A stretch of 42,858 nucleotides of DNA from positions 1 through 42,858 of the forward strand of contig CACWPM010000036.1 of NCBI GenBank assembly GCA_902762795.1, read 5' to 3'. The position numbers were made by a program, and so were the translations under genes. Of this stretch, positions 17,345 through 26,205 are shown piece by piece. Source of the DNA: Fibrobacter succinogenes (lineage in GTDB: Bacteria; Fibrobacterota; Fibrobacteria; Fibrobacterales; Fibrobacteraceae). The first letter of the stretch is position 1; each line of letters starts with the position of its first letter. The notes beneath the pieces were generated by a model, which ran no database searches, was not told where the DNA came from, and was given only the letters and a program-made list of their open reading frames with translations.

Positions 17345-19276
17345 CTAGTCCCTATAGAAAAGGTCGAGATTGCTTTCTACCGGCGTAGAAGCTTCAAGAG
17401 TCGTGACATAGTCATTGAATGCAGTCATCACACCAAAGCGGTAGGAGTTCTCAACATCCTGCTTGATGGCTTCTTCGACTTCTTCAACCTTAGGAGCCTT
17501 CTTGGATACAACCTTGAGCATCACGGCACCGTTTTCAGCAACAACCGGAGCAGTCCATTCGCCAACCTTGGCCTTACCTACGACTCTTGCAATTTGGGCA
17601 TTGGCATATCCAAAACCAGGGACAAAGCCATCGACAGAAGCGTTCTTAGTTTCAAGCTCGACTTTTTCGATCTTGGCAGCCGTATCTGCCGGATTCCAGG
17701 CCTTGACCTGAGCGGCGACAGAGTTCAAGTAAAGTTCGGCAGCCTTGCCAGCCTTTTGCTTGAGGAGCGTTTCCTTGATGTCATTGTAATAAAGCGGAAG
17801 GCTACGTTGGCCAGCCTTGTAAACACCGACCTTCTTGGCAATAGCTACCCACTTGTTGTTTCTCAACACACCGGAAATTTCGCTATCTTCCTTAGGCAAG
17901 TTTTCATTCGGCCAAGCGAAAGAGGCAAGACCCTTGAGATAGCCCAGAGAAGCTATGTTGCCATCACTTGCGACCCATTCCGACGTCTTGACATCCAGAC
18001 CGCGAGCGTTAGCTTCAGTCAACAAATCGGACCCGGCATCGACATCCTTCTTGATGCTCGTGAGGATTTTTTCAAGGCTATCGATGGTATTGGAAGAAGC
18101 CGTCACCGTGAGGAGGATGTGGCCAACCTTGACCTTTTCGACTTCGCCCTTGGCATTCTTCACATTACCGTAAGACTTGATGATGTGATAACCGAACTGA
18201 GAACGGACCGGTTCAGAAATTTTACCGGAATCAAGAGCGAAAGCAGCGTCTTCGAACGGCTTCACATAAGTGCCACGGCCAACAAAATCGTCGCTCAGGA
18301 TGCCGCCCTTTTCTGCACTGCCCGGATCTTCGGAAGAAACACGAGCCATATCTTCGAAGGTTGTCGTCGAAGAAGAATCCATGAGCTGGTAGTAAAGCGT
18401 CATGGCGTATTCGCGGATGCTAGCATCATCTGCAGCGGTCGCTTCGACCGGGATGGAAACATACTGGAACTGCGCCACATCTTTCTGCACAAAGAAGCTG
18501 TCCATGTGGGCTTTGAAATAGCCAGCGACCATAACGCTATCCACAGAGTTGCTATCCACAACAAACGATGAACTCGGGGCAACCGCCACTTGCAGTTCGT
18601 AATCCGTCAAACGGCGTTCAACACTCCACTTGGCTTCGAGGGACGTCGGATGGACAGAAGCGCCAACCAAAGTCTGGAGCTGACGGGCCGGAATGGTATT
18701 GTTCTTCATTTCTTCTTCGAGCATGAGCATGGCACTCCAGCGATATGCAGCCGGAGTTTCAATCCAAGCATCGTAATCGGCCTTGTTGAAAGTCGTATCC
18801 GTAAGGAACTTCGGGAGAGATGCGATGTATGCCTGAGAACGCTGCATCAAGTCTTCCTGAGATGTCGCCTGCTGCTGGATGGCATAAAGGCGAGCTTGAG
18901 CTTCCTGGACTAAACGACCACGAACGGCATCGGAATTGCGCTTGAACTCGTTCTTGAGTTCTGCAACCGAGGCTCTAAGTTCGGCCTTTTCGTACTGTTC
19001 TCCAAAGAGGGCCTGGCGGACAAAGCTCGAGAACACCTGTGCACGAAGCTGAGAATACTGTTCATCATCCAAGTGCTGGTTCTGATACTGGTTCTGCACG
19101 ATCATCTTCACGCGAGAATCAAAGTCCGTGTAGGAAATCTTGGTATCATTGACAACGCCGATAGGATAGCTACGTCCCTGATCCGGAACACGGTCCATGG
19201 CCAAAAGACCGATGGCGATACCGGCAGCAAAGATCACAATTACCCACTTGGCTTTTTCATTAATCCACGTTAACAT
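17345..19276 (-). CDS. SurA/PpiD-type peptidyl-prolyl isomerase, membrane-anchored
   Basis: Start chosen at ATG 19276 ([11 protein letters not shown]), which has GGAG eight bases upstream; a GTG ten codons earlier lacks this. The 643-residue protein has one N-terminal transmembrane helix ([18 protein letters not shown]), a SurA-N-like helical chaperone region to about residue 250, a parvulin domain around 270-380 ([46 protein letters not shown]) and a second partial parvulin-like segment after it (KVGHILLTV...). This is the layout of PpiD, which sits at the inner membrane facing the periplasm and helps newly exported proteins fold. Its stop is next to a heptamer array. Confidence 0.9.
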   Translation of the reverse strand: MLTWINEKAKWVIVIFAAGIAIGLLAMDRVPDQGRSYPIGVVNDTKISYTDFDSRVKMIVQNQYQNQHLDDEQYSQLRAQVFSSFVRQALFGEQYEKAELRASVAELKNEFKRNSDAVRGRLVQEAQARLYAIQQQATSQEDLMQRSQAYIASLPKFLTDTTFNKADYDAWIETPAAYRWSAMLMLEEEMKNNTIPARQLQTLVGASVHPTSLEAKWSVERRLTDYELQVAVAPSSSFVVDSNSVDSVMVAGYFKAHMDSFFVQKDVAQFQYVSIPVEATAADDASIREYAMTLYYQLMDSSSTTTFEDMARVSSEDPGSAEKGGILSDDFVGRGTYVKPFEDAAFALDSGKISEPVRSQFGYHIIKSYGNVKNAKGEVEKVKVGHILLTVTASSNTIDSLEKILTSIKKDVDAGSDLLTEANARGLDVKTSEWVASDGNIASLGYLKGLASFAWPNENLPKEDSEISGVLRNNKWVAIAKKVGVYKAGQRSLPLYYNDIKETLLKQKAGKAAELYLNSVAAQVKAWNPADTAAKIEKVELETKNASVDGFVPGFGYANAQIARVVGKAKVGEWTAPVVAENGAVMLKVVSKKAPKVEEVEEAIKQDVENSYRFGVMTAFNDYVTTLEASTPVESNLDLFYRD

Positions 19277-19574
19277 AGGGACAACTCCATTAAAATTTTG
19301 TCGCACCGAAAAATAGCAAAAAAAAATGTTTTCATTTTATTTTATCGCAATTTAAACCAAATATAATGCCCCAAAGCCTTATTTTTAAAATATCAATAAT
19401 AGCGATTATGCAATAAACTTATGTTTTCTACAAGCAATTTCTAATAAGACCGCTTTCGAATAGGAGCTCCGTCCGCATAAACTTCTTTCTCGAATTTCAA
19501 TAAAATACTTTGCAAGCGAAGCCTATTTTTTCTATTTATGGGATATCAAATACTAATTCCTTTGGAGTTTTATC

Positions 19575-21158
19575 ATGTACGATATTTTGGTTCTGGGTGC
19601 TGGTATTTCTGGATTGAGCGCAGCCCTCCATGCCGCAGAAAAAGGTTTTCACGTAGTCATCTTGACCAAAGGAGCTAAGCCGGACGGCTCATCAAACTAT
19701 GCACAAGGCGGGATCGCGACCGTCACCGAAAAAACAGACAAGTTTGAATTCCACATTGCGGACACACTCGAAGCGGGTGCCGGTCTCTGCAAAAAAGAAC
19801 CCGTCAACATTCTGACCAAGAGCGGTCCAGCAACCATCAAGCAACTCGTCAAGTGGGGCGTCCAGTTCACACCATCGCCCGAGGATAAATCACAATTCGA
19901 CCTCCACCTCGAAGGCGGACACAGCCACCACCGCATTTTGCACGCAGCCGACCTCACCGGTAAAGAGATCATGCGCGCGCTCCTCTGCGAGCTCCACAAG
20001 CAAAAGAACATCGATTATCTTGAGAATTGCTACATCAAGGACTTGATTTGCGAAGGCACTGGCAAGAGCAAGCGCTGTATCGGTGCGAAAGTCATTCACC
20101 AGAAGTCCGGCGATGTCGAAAGCATTTATGCGAAAGCGACCATTCTCTCGACAGGCGGTGCAGGCCGCATCTGGCAGTATACCGTCTGCCCGCCCGACAG
20201 TTGTGGCGATGGCATGGCAATCGCAGCCCGCGCAGGCGCCGCCCTCCAGGATATCGAGTTCATGCAGTTCCATCCGACAAGTTTGTACGCACCGAAGTTC
20301 AAGAAGCCCTTCCTCATTTCCGAAGCCGTGCGCGGTTTCGGCGGCATCCTGAAAAACGACAAGGGCGAAGAATTCATGAACCAGGTACATCCGTTGCATT
20401 CTCTCGCACCCCGCGACATCGTAGCTCGCGCTATCCACAGTGAAATGCAGCGTCTCGGCAAGGACCACATGTACATCGACCTTTCCGGACGTACCCCGAA
20501 GGACATCAAGAGCCACTTCCCGCACATTTATTCTAAATGCATGGACGCCGGTATCGATATCACCAAGGAATGGATTCCGGTGGTTCCGGCAGCCCACTAC
20601 ATGTGCGGCGGCGTTCTCGTCGATACATGGTCCCGCACCGAAATCAACGGTCTTTACGCCTGCGGCGAAGTTGCTGCAACGGGCGTTCACGGAGCAAACC
20701 GTCTCGCCTCGAATTCGCTTTTGGAAAGCGTTGTCTTTGCCATCCGAGCCGTCGAAAACATTGAAAAAAGCGGTATCATTAACGACAAAATAATTACTAG
20801 CAAGCCGGTCCAAAAAGAGACGATCAGCTTTGCCAAGGCCGCTTACTGGAGAAAACGCAAAAAGGCGCTCCAGGATATGATGTGGACTCACTGCGGTATC
20901 GTACGTACAGTCGCAGGCCTCAACCAAGGTCTCAAGGTCATCGAAGAACTCCAGAAAGACGTTGACACCGCCATCAAGAACAAAGAAACCGAAAACTTGC
21001 ATTTCCTAGAATTCCTGAACGCGCTCCAGGTTTCCAAGATGATTCTCATCGCCGCCCTCCGCCGCAAGGAATCTCGCGGACTTCACTATATCCTCGATTA
21101 CCCCAATCAGGACCCGAAGACGAAGCACCAGAGCATTTACCTGAGCGACAAGAAATAA
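19575..21158 (+). CDS. nadB: L-aspartate oxidase
   Basis: NadB oxidises L-aspartate to iminoaspartate with FAD, the first step of de novo NAD synthesis. The 527-residue protein begins with a Rossmann motif GAGISGLSAALHAAEKG and contains SSNYAQGGIA, EGGHSHHRILHAADLTG, STGGAGRIWQYTV, QFHPTSLY, LAPRDIVARAI, HYMCGGVLVDTWSRT and GANRLASNSLLE, all typical of the fumarate reductase/aspartate oxidase flavoprotein group. The succinate dehydrogenase-like C-terminal helical domain follows. GGAG lies 10 bases before the ATG. NadA and NadC are not next to it. Confidence 0.96.
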   Translation: MYDILVLGAGISGLSAALHAAEKGFHVVILTKGAKPDGSSNYAQGGIATVTEKTDKFEFHIADTLEAGAGLCKKEPVNILTKSGPATIKQLVKWGVQFTPSPEDKSQFDLHLEGGHSHHRILHAADLTGKEIMRALLCELHKQKNIDYLENCYIKDLICEGTGKSKRCIGAKVIHQKSGDVESIYAKATILSTGGAGRIWQYTVCPPDSCGDGMAIAARAGAALQDIEFMQFHPTSLYAPKFKKPFLISEAVRGFGGILKNDKGEEFMNQVHPLHSLAPRDIVARAIHSEMQRLGKDHMYIDLSGRTPKDIKSHFPHIYSKCMDAGIDITKEWIPVVPAAHYMCGGVLVDTWSRTEINGLYACGEVAATGVHGANRLASNSLLESVVFAIRAVENIEKSGIINDKIITSKPVQKETISFAKAAYWRKRKKALQDMMWTHCGIVRTVAGLNQGLKVIEELQKDVDTAIKNKETENLHFLEFLNALQVSKMILIAALRRKESRGLHYILDYPNQDPKTKHQSIYLSDKK

Positions 21159-21180
21159 ATCTTTTTCTATATAGGAAAGC

Positions 21181-22230
21181 ATGGAAGAGATCAAGGCAAC
21201 ACAGTCCAAAAAGAAAGTCAAGGATCAGCTTCCGTCCAAGATCGGCGGATACAAACCCATACAAGCCCTGAATAGTGGTGCCATGGGAAGCTTATGGCTT
21301 TGCAGGGACCCGTCGCTCGATCGTCTTGTCGTTGCCAAAAGACTCCACTCGAACCTGAATCAGCAAGATATATACATCAAGAGGTTCTTGCAAGAAGGGA
21401 GTATTCTCGCCCATTTGAACCATCCAAGCATCATCCAGCCATACGCCCTCTGGAAAGACAGCGACGGCAATTACACGATGTCGATGGAATACGTCCAAGG
21501 ATCAAGTCTCAAAGACTTGCTTTTAAGGAACAAGCGACCTCCTATTTGGGTCGTCGAGACCATTTTGTACGAACTTTTGAGCGCCTTGAGCCACGCCCAC
21601 CGTAACGGAGTCACGCACCGCGATTTAAAACCGGCCAATATGATGATCGACAAGGACGGACGCGTACGTCTCCTAGATTTTGGCATCGCCCACACGGACA
21701 CCCCTCTCGAAATTGGCAAGGAACTCACGCAGACCGGCTGCATCATCGGTACCGCCGCCTACATGAGCCCCGAACAAATCATGGGCGAAAAAGTCAATTA
21801 CGCAAGTGACCTCTATAGCGTGGGAATCATCGCAAGCGAAATGCTTATAGGCGAGAATCTTTTCCGCGGCAAGGACTTCGAAGAAACACGCGAAAACATC
21901 CTCAAGATGAAATTCAAGCTCGAGGTTTTCCCGGACGATGTCCCCAAGCCTCTCCGCAAATTTGTCTTGAAGCTTCTCAACAAGCGTGCGAGCAAACGCC
22001 CTTCCTCGGCTTGCGATGCAGCAAACGAACTTGCGGACATCATGAAGGAATACCCGCGCGACATGACGCCTTACATTGCCGAGTGGGCCGATACGGTAAA
22101 CGAAGACCAATCCGTTGATACGGTAATATCTCCCAAGCCGCAAAAAACTACATTTAAATATGGAATAGGCTTCTTACTAGGAGTGATAGTCACTGCAATA
22201 GCGTTTGTTGCCATTCAGTTTACTATCTAG
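21181..22230 (+). CDS. Hanks-type Ser/Thr protein kinase with C-terminal membrane anchor
   Basis: A 349-residue kinase. The glycine loop reads NSGAMGSLW, the ATP-binding Lys is in VVAKRL, the catalytic loop is HRDLKPANMM and the metal motif is DFG, followed by GTAAYMSPEQ in the activation segment; all catalytic residues are present. A single hydrophobic helix at about residues 327-346 anchors the C-terminus with almost no periplasmic tail, so it lacks PASTA or other sensor domains. It is 22 bases after nadB and 12 bases before the CvpA-family gene, likely one unit. The sequence gives no hint of its substrates. Confidence 0.95.
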   Translation: MEEIKATQSKKKVKDQLPSKIGGYKPIQALNSGAMGSLWLCRDPSLDRLVVAKRLHSNLNQQDIYIKRFLQEGSILAHLNHPSIIQPYALWKDSDGNYTMSMEYVQGSSLKDLLLRNKRPPIWVVETILYELLSALSHAHRNGVTHRDLKPANMMIDKDGRVRLLDFGIAHTDTPLEIGKELTQTGCIIGTAAYMSPEQIMGEKVNYASDLYSVGIIASEMLIGENLFRGKDFEETRENILKMKFKLEVFPDDVPKPLRKFVLKLLNKRASKRPSSACDAANELADIMKEYPRDMTPYIAEWADTVNEDQSVDTVISPKPQKTTFKYGIGFLLGVIVTAIAFVAIQFTI

Positions 22231-22242
22231 AGGATTTGTCCA

Positions 22243-22980
22243 ATGAATTGGATAGATATAGCATGCGCTTCTTGCTTGCTCGTGTTCACCATCCTTGGTT
22301 TATGGCGAGGATTACTGAGCAGTGTATTCAGACTGTGCGCATGGGTCGCAGCCCTTTTGGGTGCTTACTTTGCACAAGGTCTTCTCGGAGACTTTTTCGT
22401 ACGGAATTTCGCTTTTAGCAATTTCACGTCACACCTTATTTGCACATGCATCGGCTTTCTGGTTCCGTTTCTGTTGTTCTCGTTTATCGGGCACATTGTC
22501 GGAGATTCCATCAAGAACACGATTGTCGGGAAAACGAACCGCATTTTAGGAATGTTGTTCGGAATTATCAAAGCATCCCTCATCTGCTTTGTTCTGCTTT
22601 TCATTTTGCACCTGCTTCCTGTTGAAGGGAACCTCAAGAACATGAGGAACGAAGCCATTTCCTACAGCATCTTTAAATCATCCATTGAAAAGATGGGCTA
22701 TTCTTCGGACGAAGTCAATCTCCGTAAGATGGCAAAAGAAAAAGCTAGCGAACTTACAAAGACGATTACAGACAAAGCAAAAGGCACTACAGAACAAACT
22801 GCCGATAGCGCTAAAGCGGCAGTCAAAGACGCCGCAAAAGAGGTTTCAAACAAAGTTAGCGAAACCGCAGAAAAAGCGAAAGATGCGGCCATCGCCGCCA
22901 AGGACGCCGCTATAAAGACTTTTGAAGAAGGTAAGTCCAGTTCGTCTGTTTCTTCAAGCTCAACGAAAAAGAAACAATAA
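22243..22980 (+). CDS. CvpA-family membrane protein with Ala/Lys-rich helical tail
   Basis: A 245-residue protein with four hydrophobic segments in the first 130 residues (WIDIACASCLLVFTILGLWRG, VAALLGAYFAQGL, LICTCIGFLVPFLLFSFIGHIVG, GIIKASLICFVLLFILHLLP) that match the CvpA/colicin V production family. From about residue 160 a long charged helix follows with AAKDAA and KEVSNKV repeats like apolipoprotein or LEA proteins, then a Ser-rich end and KKKQ. CvpA proteins affect envelope homeostasis in other bacteria. AGAGGAT provides a ribosome binding site. It is directly downstream of the kinase gene, so it may be a target or partner. Confidence 0.85.
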   Translation: MNWIDIACASCLLVFTILGLWRGLLSSVFRLCAWVAALLGAYFAQGLLGDFFVRNFAFSNFTSHLICTCIGFLVPFLLFSFIGHIVGDSIKNTIVGKTNRILGMLFGIIKASLICFVLLFILHLLPVEGNLKNMRNEAISYSIFKSSIEKMGYSSDEVNLRKMAKEKASELTKTITDKAKGTTEQTADSAKAAVKDAAKEVSNKVSETAEKAKDAAIAAKDAAIKTFEEGKSSSSVSSSSTKKKQ

Positions 22981-23039
22981 TTTATTGTCTTGCTTGCAAA
23001 GTGTGCGAATGGAATACTACGTATTTCAAGCAAGACGCA

Positions 23040-24296
23040 TTATTTCAAAGCAAGACGCGCTGCGCATTCACGGGCATTACGGAGAATTTCTTCTTCACCA
23101 TCGATGTGACGGCCGCGCATCACGAACTTGCCGTTACACATAACAGAATCAATGACACTTGAATTTGCAGAATAGACCCAGTTGCTATAGACGTTATAAC
23201 ATGGTACCATGCGTTCGTTGTTCAAGTCTATCAGCAAACAATCCGCGAGATAGCATTCTGCAATTCGACCAGCCTTAAGGCCGAAGAAATTCGCCACATT
23301 GCAAGTCGCCATATCAAGAGCCTCGTGAGCCGGGAGCGTTTCGGCCGTTCCGAGATACTTTGCCAAAAGCGCCACCGTTTTCATTTCTTCTTGCATGTCG
23401 AGGTTGTTGTTCGATGAAGCTCCATCTGTTCCGAGTCCTATTTTTAAGCCGTCCTTGAGCATTTCGGCAATCTGAGGAATGCCGCTATTCAACTTCATGT
23501 TGGAGCATGGATTCAAAATCGCCGTAGCACCCGCTTCAGCAAAAATCTTGCGATCAGATGCCGTGAAATGCGTACAATGCGCCGCCGAGAAATTCGAATT
23601 TAATCCACCTAGACGCTTCCAGAATTCCACGGGCGTACATTTGTACTGAACCTCGCAATTCTTGACTTCAACTGTCGTTTCGGACAAATGCGTATGAATC
23701 TTATAATTCTCGGAATGAGCGAGTTCTATAAGCTCAGCCGTTTTTTCCTCCCCCACCGTGTAAATAGCATGAGGCATCACCACGAGCTGCACACGTTCCG
23801 TTTCGCCCGTGTGATTCTTCAAAAAATCAACATTCGCGGCCCAAGCTTCTGGAGACATCAACGATTCCGCAAACGTTACGCCAATCGCCGCACGGATTCC
23901 CATCTCTTCGACCACGCGCATCGTCTGTTCTCGATGCCAGTACATGTCCGCAAAGAAAACTGTACCCGACTTGATCATTTCAAGAATTGCAAGGCGGCTA
24001 CCGACGGCAATATCTTCAGGCGTCAGTTTCGCTTCAGTCGGCCAAATGTATTCCGAAAGCCACTTGTAAAGTTCCATGTCATCAGCAAATCCACGCAACA
24101 AGCTCATTGCCGCATGCGTATGACCGTTATAGAACGCGGGCATAATTGCAAAATGCGAACAATCGACAATTTCAGCGCCTTCGTAATCGACGGGTTCCAG
24201 CGGCGTGCGAACTTTTTCAAAGAGATTACCGGCAATCAAGATGTCGCGCTTTGCGCCATCAAAGAAAACATTTTTTAATACAGTTTTTTTATTCAT
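23040..24296 (-). CDS. Amidohydrolase of the SAH/MTA deaminase-like group
   Basis: Start chosen at ATG 24296, six bases after GAGG; another ATG lies two codons upstream without such spacing. The protein is about 418 residues. Metal-site motifs of the cytosine deaminase-like amidohydrolases are intact: HTHAAMSLLRGFADD, the HTHLSET motif, AHCTHFT and the final LGTDGASSNNNLDMQEE. Closest in style are the S-adenosylhomocysteine/5'-methylthioadenosine deaminases (MtaD) and related chlorohydrolases, which deaminate purine nucleoside derivatives. The exact substrate is not determinable here. Confidence 0.88.
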   Translation of the reverse strand: MNKKTVLKNVFFDGAKRDILIAGNLFEKVRTPLEPVDYEGAEIVDCSHFAIMPAFYNGHTHAAMSLLRGFADDMELYKWLSEYIWPTEAKLTPEDIAVGSRLAILEMIKSGTVFFADMYWHREQTMRVVEEMGIRAAIGVTFAESLMSPEAWAANVDFLKNHTGETERVQLVVMPHAIYTVGEEKTAELIELAHSENYKIHTHLSETTVEVKNCEVQYKCTPVEFWKRLGGLNSNFSAAHCTHFTASDRKIFAEAGATAILNPCSNMKLNSGIPQIAEMLKDGLKIGLGTDGASSNNNLDMQEEMKTVALLAKYLGTAETLPAHEALDMATCNVANFFGLKAGRIAECYLADCLLIDLNNERMVPCYNVYSNWVYSANSSVIDSVMCNGKFVMRGRHIDGEEEILRNARECAARLALK

Positions 24297-24302
24297 CGTC
24301 AT

Positions 24303-24625
24303 CCTCGAAGCGTAGGGACAACCTCAAAAAGCGAGTGTTGCAGCCATGCCTGCATGGATATAACCGAGCCTAAGAGGTTGGGGCTTGCCCCATTCACACC
24401 ATAATATAGACATTTATGGATTCTCCTTACGGAGAATGACATTGTTCGCTTAACGTTCTTCTAAAAGTTGCTTTACCGAACGAGCAAATTCTTGCAAGCT
24501 CGGGTCTCGCGCGCCATGATAAGACCGCACGAGCATTCCGCAATCATTAAACTTTATCAGGCTCGTGCTCTCGCCGACACGACTCGTTAATACGTGTCGC
24601 TTTCGACTCACGGCCCGATGGGCGC
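24303..24625. other. Spacer with palindromes and a duplicated ligase gene end
   Basis: It contains the perfect hairpin ATTCTCC-TTAC-GGAGAAT (24420-24437), a GCACGAGC/GCTCGTGC pair (from 24518) and a CGACACG/CGTGTCG pair. A copy of the 3' end of the downstream ligase gene lies at 24450-24516 and is listed separately. No intact gene is seen. Confidence 0.6.
24450..24516 (-). pseudogene. Duplicated 3' end of the MurC-like gene
   Basis: The minus strand encodes GARDPSLQEFARSVKQLLEER and a stop, nearly the same as the ligase C-terminus GARDPSLQAFALSVKKLLEER at 24626. About 65 bases are copied with scattered changes, 176 bases apart; the first 20 bases from the stop are identical. Upstream of the copy there is no ligase sequence, so it is a remnant and not a functional gene. 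Confidence 0.75.
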
Positions 24626-26053
24626 TTAACGTTCTTCTAAAAGTTTTTTCACAGAAAGCGCAAACGCTTGCAAGCTCGGGTCTCTTGCGCCCATCAGCAA
24701 AATCGTGTCGCCCGGTTCGGCGTACTCGAGCATTTTCTTGGCGCATTCATTGCGGTCGGCGATATAAATGGCTTCGCAGCCCTTGAGAATCAAGTCGTCC
24801 GCGAGGTCGCCCGCACTGATGTCTCGCGTGACCGTTCCGCCAGCGTAATAGATTTCGCTAAAGAACATCACGTCGTTCTTGCGGTCAAAATCCATGTCCA
24901 TCGGGCGGAGCGTTTTAGCGATAAAGTCCACCAAGTCCTTGCGTAAGAATCGCGTCGGGCCAAAGCCATGCGGCTGGAACCAAGCAATCACGCGACCTTC
25001 GGTAAAGTCCTGGGCGCTCTTGATGCTTGCCGCAATTTTTGCCGGATTGTGAGCAAAGTCATCGACAAGCGTGATACCGTTGAACGTTCCGAGAATCTGG
25101 TGACGGCGGAACACACCCGGGAAAGACGAAAGCGCATCGGCACATGTGTGGAGCGAAACGCCCGCGCGGAGCGCAGCTGCAGTGGCGGCCAAAGCATTTT
25201 CCATATTGTGCTTGCCCGGCAGCGGAATTTCGAACTTCACAAGTTCGTTGCCATGGCGCACGCGAAACTGGATGTGAGTCCCGACCGACTTAAAGTCAAT
25301 TCCCTGAACGCTCACATAGCTTTCATAACCAAAGTCAAATTCACGACCTGCGCTGAATTTTTTTGCGAGCGGATGAGCATCGTTCACAATCAAGACGTGC
25401 CCTGCACTCAAGACGTTCTGGCTGAACTTCAAGAAAATTTGTTCAAGCTCGGAGATTTCCTTATGGTCCTTATCGATGTTCAGAATGACGCCGATTTCCG
25501 GTTCATAGCGAACTAGCGTTCCATCGCTTTCATCGACTTCGGCAACGAGCCACTGCCCCTTGCCACTCACGGCGTTACCAATCTTGCCCTGAGCTTGCAA
25601 ATTCACGAGACCAGCACCCGTCATCACAGACGGTTGGAGACCAGCGTATTCCAAAATGTGGTAAACCATCGCGGTCACCGTTGACTTTCCGCTCGTGCCG
25701 CTAATCGCAATCGTGCGCGCTTCCTTGGAAATCTTTGCGAGCATTTCGCTGCGGTGCATCACCGGAACACCAAGTTCCTTGGCACGCTTCAAATCTGGGT
25801 TCGTATCTTCGATAGCGGTGCTCACCACGACTGCAGTAAGACCTTCGACAACGCCGGAACCATCCTGCGCAAAGCACTTGATTCCGCAATCTTCGAGTTG
25901 GCTCATGACAAGCGGTTTTTCGGCGTTCCCATTCAGGAACTCGCCGAACTGACGGTCGCTACCGCTCACGGCAACGCCCTTGCCCACCAAATACTGCGCG
26001 ATGGCACTCATGCCCACGCCCGCAACACCGATAAAGAAGTAAGATTCGTTCAT
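24626..26053 (-). CDS. MurC/Mpl-type Mur ligase, divergent
   Basis: A 475-residue three-domain Mur ligase. The N-terminal nucleotide fold reads GVAGVGMSAIAQYL and VVVSTAIEDTNPDL; the ATP site is GTSGKST where MurC normally has GTHGKTT; VAEVDESDGTLVRYEPEIGVILNIDKDH follows; the C-terminal domain has DDFAHNPAKI where HHP is usual, and AWFQPHGFGPTRF. This fits UDP-N-acetylmuramate:amino acid ligases (MurC) or the recycling ligase Mpl, but the changed residues suggest a divergent paralogue. It stands outside any division/cell-wall cluster. The leader next to the start is a heptamer array (26061-26088). Confidence 0.82.
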   Translation of the reverse strand: MNESYFFIGVAGVGMSAIAQYLVGKGVAVSGSDRQFGEFLNGNAEKPLVMSQLEDCGIKCFAQDGSGVVEGLTAVVVSTAIEDTNPDLKRAKELGVPVMHRSEMLAKISKEARTIAISGTSGKSTVTAMVYHILEYAGLQPSVMTGAGLVNLQAQGKIGNAVSGKGQWLVAEVDESDGTLVRYEPEIGVILNIDKDHKEISELEQIFLKFSQNVLSAGHVLIVNDAHPLAKKFSAGREFDFGYESYVSVQGIDFKSVGTHIQFRVRHGNELVKFEIPLPGKHNMENALAATAAALRAGVSLHTCADALSSFPGVFRRHQILGTFNGITLVDDFAHNPAKIAASIKSAQDFTEGRVIAWFQPHGFGPTRFLRKDLVDFIAKTLRPMDMDFDRKNDVMFFSEIYYAGGTVTRDISAGDLADDLILKGCEAIYIADRNECAKKMLEYAEPGDTILLMGARDPSLQAFALSVKKLLEER

Positions 26054-26060
26054 AATTGAA

Positions 26061-26088
26061 TAGGAAGTTAGAAGTAGGAAGTGGTTAG
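26061..26088. repeat. Heptamer array before the MurC-like gene
   Basis: Four in-register 7-base units of the type TAGGAAG and TTAGAAG, starting 8 bases from the start codon. In mRNA sense the words are of the CTA/pyrimidine type. Beyond it (26096-26205) are GCTATGGG/CCCATAGC and GTGC-GAA-GCAC hairpins and GGTATGAGG words. Confidence 0.65.
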
Positions 26089-26205
26089 TAATTCAGCTAT
26101 GGGGTATGAGGTCGGTCACCTTCGGTTCCCTTTGAGGTATGAGGTAATCTGCCCATAGCCCAAAGCGAAGCGACCTGAAAGTGCGAAGCACGCCCCCATA
26201 CCTGA

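Noticed and set aside
19890-21002. 370-codon ORF opposite nadB
   Set aside because: Shadow frame without recognisable domains.
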